Positions 61,015 through 64,000 of a DNA stretch of 64,000 nucleotides are shown here, piece after piece (position 1 is the first letter of the stretch; every line of letters starts with the position of its first letter). The stretch spans positions 1-64,000 of the forward strand of contig CACAUA010000002.1 in assembly GCA_902535625.1 (NCBI GenBank). The letters run 5' to 3'. Made by a program: the position numbers and the translations under genes. The DNA is from an uncultured Pelagibacteraceae bacterium. Lineage in GTDB: Bacteria > Pseudomonadota > Alphaproteobacteria > Pelagibacterales > Pelagibacteraceae. The notes beneath the pieces are model-generated. The model ran no database searches, was not told where the DNA came from, and saw only the letters and a program-made list of their open reading frames with translations.

Positions 61015-61237
61015 TTTTTTTTTTTATTTTTTTTTCAGCAATTTTTTTTTCTAATTTTTCAATTCTTTTATTTAATATATCTATTTCATCTTTACTTACT
61101 AAATTCATTTTAAGGATAATTTCCTCTTTTTTTGATCGTAAAATATTTACGACTTCATCACTAAAATCTTTGTAATTGACCAGTCCTTCTTCCAAGAACT
61201 TTGCAAATTTATCAAATACGAATCTTGATTTTGACAT
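60995..61237 (-). CDS. ubiK: UbiK/BMFP-like accessory protein
   Basis: An 80-residue protein with the plan of YqiC/UbiK: an amphipathic N-terminal part (FDKFAKFLEEGLV), then a coiled coil (VSKDEIDILNKRIEKLEKKIAEKK), here ending in a very basic tail. UbiK helps ubiquinone synthesis in E. coli and binds membranes. The family call rests on the pattern SKDEIDILNKRIEKLEKK. The basic tail is encoded by long A runs, and these give T runs on the other strand just after the kinase stop codon. Confidence 0.75.
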   Translation of the reverse strand: MSKSRFVFDKFAKFLEEGLVNYKDFSDEVVNILRSKKEEIILKMNLVSKDEIDILNKRIEKLEKKIAEKKIKKKTKRAKK

Positions 61238-61285
61238 AATAATTTCTTATCAAAGTTTAAGTAATATTTATAATATTACAATTAA

Positions 61286-62062
61286 ATGTTTATTAATAAT
61301 TTTGACCCAGTCGCTTTTGAGATCTTTTCATTAGAAATTAGATGGTATTCTTTGTCTTATATAATTGGCTTAGTATTTGGTTGGTATTTTGCAAAGAGCA
61401 AACTAATTAAAGATAGCACTCAAAAAGAATATTTTGACGATTATATAACTTATTTGATCATAAGTATCATCCTTGGTGGAAGACTTGGATATGTAATTAT
61501 TTATGATCCAATTTATTTTATTAGTAATCCAGTTGAGATTATTAAAATTTGGCAAGGTGGCATGTCTTTTCACGGTGCACTTGTTGGAATTATTATTGGA
61601 ACTTATTTTTTCTGCAAAAATAAAAATCAAAATATTTTTAGTTATTTAGATGTAGTTGCCGTTTGTTCTCCTATAGGAATTTTTTTAGGAAGAATATCAA
61701 ATTTCATAAACTCAGAACTTTATGGCATAGAAACAAATGTGCCATGGTCTGTAAAGTTTATAAAAATAGATGATTTAAATCGACATCCATCACAAATTTA
61801 TGAGGCAATATTTGAAGGAGTTGTTCTATTTATTATTTTAAGTATGCTATTTAATAGATTAAAGAACATACCTGGGATTATTTCAGCGTATTTTTTAATT
61901 TTATACTCATTTTTTAGATTTGTTATCGAGTTCTTTAGAGAACCAGATCAACAGCTAGGTTATATATTTTTCAAGTTGACTATGGGGCAAATAATAAGTT
62001 GTATAGCACTAATCTGCGGATTAATTATCATCTATTATAAAAATGCTAATAGGACACAATAA
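61286..62062 (+). CDS. lgt: Prolipoprotein diacylglyceryl transferase
   Basis: Adds diacylglycerol to the lipobox cysteine of prolipoproteins such as BamD. The 258 residues span about seven membrane helices and include RWYSLSYIIG, GGRLGYVIIYD, GGMSFHGALVG with the essential histidine, and the signature GRISNFINSELYG. It begins the conserved lgt-midA-pgeF order and overlaps the next gene by 20 bases. Confidence 0.96.
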   Translation: MFINNFDPVAFEIFSLEIRWYSLSYIIGLVFGWYFAKSKLIKDSTQKEYFDDYITYLIISIILGGRLGYVIIYDPIYFISNPVEIIKIWQGGMSFHGALVGIIIGTYFFCKNKNQNIFSYLDVVAVCSPIGIFLGRISNFINSELYGIETNVPWSVKFIKIDDLNRHPSQIYEAIFEGVVLFIILSMLFNRLKNIPGIISAYFLILYSFFRFVIEFFREPDQQLGYIFFKLTMGQIISCIALICGLIIIYYKNANRTQ

Positions 62063-63083
62063 AAAAATCTCATTAGATAGATTTATTTACAAATCTTTGT
62101 ATGACAAAGATAATGGTTATTATATTAAAAAGAATCCTTTTGGGAAAAAAGGTGACTTCATAACATCTCCCAATATTTCTGTTCTTTTTTCAGAAATGAT
62201 TTCTATTTGGTTAATTTCTTTTTGGGAGAATTTAAAAAAGCCAAAAAAAATAAATATTATAGAGTTGGGTGCAGGCAACGGTGAGATGATGTCACAAATT
62301 ATAAAAACTTTAAATAATTTTAGTGAAATTAATTTATCTGCTAATTTCTTAATTTTAGAAAAAAGTCCATTACTGATAAAAATTCAGAAAACTAAAATAG
62401 ACGAGAAAAAAGTAAGTTGGATTAAAAATTTAAAAGAAATTCCAAAGGCTCCAACTATATTCTTGGCCAATGAGTTTTTTGATGCATTTCCTATCAAACA
62501 GTTTTTAAAGAAAAGCAATAATTGGTATGAAAAATATGTAGCATATAAAAAAGATAAGTTTGAAGTTTGTGATCAAAAAGTGTCATCAAAAATAATTGAG
62601 CAATATTTAGGTAAGGGTATAAAAAAAGAAAAATTTGTTGAATATTCACCTTCAGCAATGAAATTTGTTAACGAAATAGCGAAATTTATTTTTAAAAATA
62701 ATGGTGGTTTATTAATGATAGACTATGGTTTTACAAAAGGAAAAATGAAAAATACTTTACAAAGTATTGAGAAGCACAGAAAAATTAGTTTTTTAGAAAA
62801 TCCCTATAACTCAGATATTACTCATTTAATAAATTTTAAAATGTACAAGAAAGAGTTTGCAAATTCTAATTTGAAATCTTTAATAACAACTCAAGGTAAT
62901 TTCTTAATTAAATTAGGGATATTGAAAAGAGCTGAGATAATAAGTAAAAATTTACAATTTAGCAAGAAAGCTGACATATTTTATAGAATAAAAAGATTAA
63001 TTGATGAAAAATATATGGGCTCTTTGTTTAAAGTATTATTTGTAAGCAAATCCAAAAATAATTTTAATTTGGGTTTTAAGTGA
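62043..63083 (+). CDS. MidA/NDUFAF7-like SAM-dependent methyltransferase
   Basis: A 346-residue member of the family whose human form methylates an arginine of NDUFS2 in complex I assembly. It shows FGKKGDFITSPNISVLF (about 32-48), the SAM motif ELGAGNGEMM (about 74-83), and ANEFFDAFPIKQF. The bacterial substrate is not known, but a complex I link fits. ATG lies 20 bases inside the end of lgt. The next gene overlaps by GTGA. Confidence 0.88.
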   Translation: MLIGHNKKISLDRFIYKSLYDKDNGYYIKKNPFGKKGDFITSPNISVLFSEMISIWLISFWENLKKPKKINIIELGAGNGEMMSQIIKTLNNFSEINLSANFLILEKSPLLIKIQKTKIDEKKVSWIKNLKEIPKAPTIFLANEFFDAFPIKQFLKKSNNWYEKYVAYKKDKFEVCDQKVSSKIIEQYLGKGIKKEKFVEYSPSAMKFVNEIAKFIFKNNGGLLMIDYGFTKGKMKNTLQSIEKHRKISFLENPYNSDITHLINFKMYKKEFANSNLKSLITTQGNFLIKLGILKRAEIISKNLQFSKKADIFYRIKRLIDEKYMGSLFKVLFVSKSKNNFNLGFK

Positions 63084-63832
63084 TTAAGTCAAAAATTTTT
63101 AGAGATCAAAAATCCATTTCACATTATTTTTTTAATAGATTGGGTGGTACCTCAAAAGGGATTTACAAAAGTTTAAATTGTGGAAAAGGTTCAAAAGATA
63201 AGATTACTAATATAAGTAAAAATTTAAAAATAGTTTCAAAAAAAATAGGCTGTACAAATAAAAATCTAGTTTCTCTTAATCAAATTCACAGTAACAAAGT
63301 TCATAAAATAAGTGGTATTCCAAAAAAAAGATTGACTGGAGATGCGATGATCACAAATAAGCAAAATATTGCTATTAGTATACTCACTGCAGATTGTGCA
63401 CCAATTCTAATTATAGAAAAAAAACAAAAATTTGTTGGTGCAATACATGCTGGATGGAAAGGTGCATTTAAAGGAATAGTAAAAAAAACAATTCAACTTT
63501 TAAAAAAAAATGGATGCTCAGAGAAAGATATGATTGCTTGCATTGGGCCATGTATAAAAAAAAACAGCTACGAAGTAAAAAATGATTTTTTTAAATTGTT
63601 TAAGGACAAAAATAAAGAAAATGTGAATTTCTTCACATTTAAAAAAAAAAAAATTTATTTTGATTTAAGCGAATATATAAAATCTCAATTTTATGAAAAT
63701 GGAGTTAAAAAAATCGATATAATAAGAAAAGATACCTATGCTTTAGAAAATAACTTTTTTAGTTGTAGGAGATCAAAAAAAAATAAACATAACGATTATG
63801 GTAGAAATATTTCTGCAATTATGATTAAATAG
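63080..63832 (+). CDS. pgeF: PgeF/YfiH-type laccase-domain purine/peptidoglycan editing factor
   Basis: A 250-residue single-domain protein. The metal-site histidines and cysteine are in SLNQIHSNKVH, LTADCAPIL and AIHAGWKGAFKG. Other YfiH proteins hydrolyse wrongly made UDP-MurNAc-L-Ser or act on adenosine. The start is GTG at 63080 inside GTGA shared with the previous stop. The position behind lgt and midA is common in alphaproteobacteria. Confidence 0.93.
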   Translation: MIKSKIFRDQKSISHYFFNRLGGTSKGIYKSLNCGKGSKDKITNISKNLKIVSKKIGCTNKNLVSLNQIHSNKVHKISGIPKKRLTGDAMITNKQNIAISILTADCAPILIIEKKQKFVGAIHAGWKGAFKGIVKKTIQLLKKNGCSEKDMIACIGPCIKKNSYEVKNDFFKLFKDKNKENVNFFTFKKKKIYFDLSEYIKSQFYENGVKKIDIIRKDTYALENNFFSCRRSKKNKHNDYGRNISAIMIK

Positions 63833-63842
63833 TACATCGCGG

Positions 63843-64000
63843 ATGAAAATTCTCACAGGAAACAGCAATAAACATCTTAGTCAAAAAATATCTAAATTTT
63901 TGAAAAATAGACTAGTGAATTCAAATATAAGAAAATTTGCAGATGGAGAAATCTATATTGAAATTAATGAAAATATTAGAGGCAATAGTATTTTTTTAAT
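63843..64000 (+). CDS. prs: Ribose-phosphate pyrophosphokinase, N-terminus only
   Basis: The gene starts at ATG 63843 and runs out of the window after about 52 codons. The start MKILTGNSNKHLSQKI and the segment RKFADGEIYIEINENIRG match the N-terminus of PRPP synthetase, including the conserved FADGE. The enzyme makes PRPP for nucleotides, His and Trp. It follows pgeF after a 10-base gap. Confidence 0.93.
   Translation, partial: MKILTGNSNKHLSQKISKFLKNRLVNSNIRKFADGEIYIEINENIRGNSIFL

Overview
The window comes from a very AT-rich, tightly packed alphaproteobacterial genome. The best fit is the SAR11 clade (Candidatus Pelagibacter and relatives). The grounds are a proteorhodopsin followed by a 2Fe-2S ferredoxin and a flavoprotein reductase, Lys/Ile/Asn-rich proteins, genes that mostly overlap or abut, and alphaproteobacterial gene sets (yqeY-dnaG-rpoD, lgt-midA-pgeF, ilvE-petP-petR). 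I see no prophage, insertion sequence, CRISPR array or island. This is core genome. Taxonomy is inferred from gene content only.

Layout. 1-1430 (minus) is a light/redox block: a reductase cut by the window edge, ferredoxin, and a blue-tuned proteorhodopsin with its own terminator and a structured leader. 1535-12917 holds metabolic and repair genes on both strands: propionyl-CoA synthetase, SMR transporter, dihydroorotase, YgfZ, MazG-like, fumarase, AsmA-like, UvrD and an M24 peptidase. 12906-34026 (minus) is the division and cell-wall (dcw) cluster, read from mraZ: mraZ, ftsZ, rsmH, ftsL, ftsI, murE-murF fusion, mraY, murD, ftsW, murG, murC, murB, ddl, ftsQ, ftsA, lpxC, bamD, ligA. 34047-34544 holds the mraZ control region and rnpB. 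34560-37756 has an amidase, mlaA-mlaC, a CIA30-domain protein and a membrane protein. 37827-42155 (minus) is yqeY-dnaG-rpoD-tRNA-Val-tRNA-Met. 42278-50712 has carAB, a 2OG-oxygenase-like protein with an ELM1-like protein, trxB, an extended SDR and a PsiE protein. 50715-64000 has aspC, uvrB, a pteridine-reductase-like SDR with folB, uvrC, pgsA, ilvE, a MarR/response regulator/kinase trio, ubiK, lgt, midA, pgeF and the start of prs.

Most unusual points. The tRNA-Val(GAC) lacks both the D-loop GG and the T-loop TTC, and its first base is the last base of the rpoD stop codon. DnaG has lost three of four zinc-ribbon ligands. Dihydroorotase has Gln for the first His of its HxH metal motif. ftsZ sits at the front of the dcw cluster. 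murE and murF are fused. Three TGGG boxes with an exact 10-bp period overlap the likely mraZ promoter. All nine convergent gene pairs overlap or are separated by at most 2 bases.

I did not find a clearly new multi-gene system. The strongest candidates for new biology are the rpoD/tRNA-Val junction and the tRNA itself. Gene identities rest on motifs read by eye. No database search or folding program was run.
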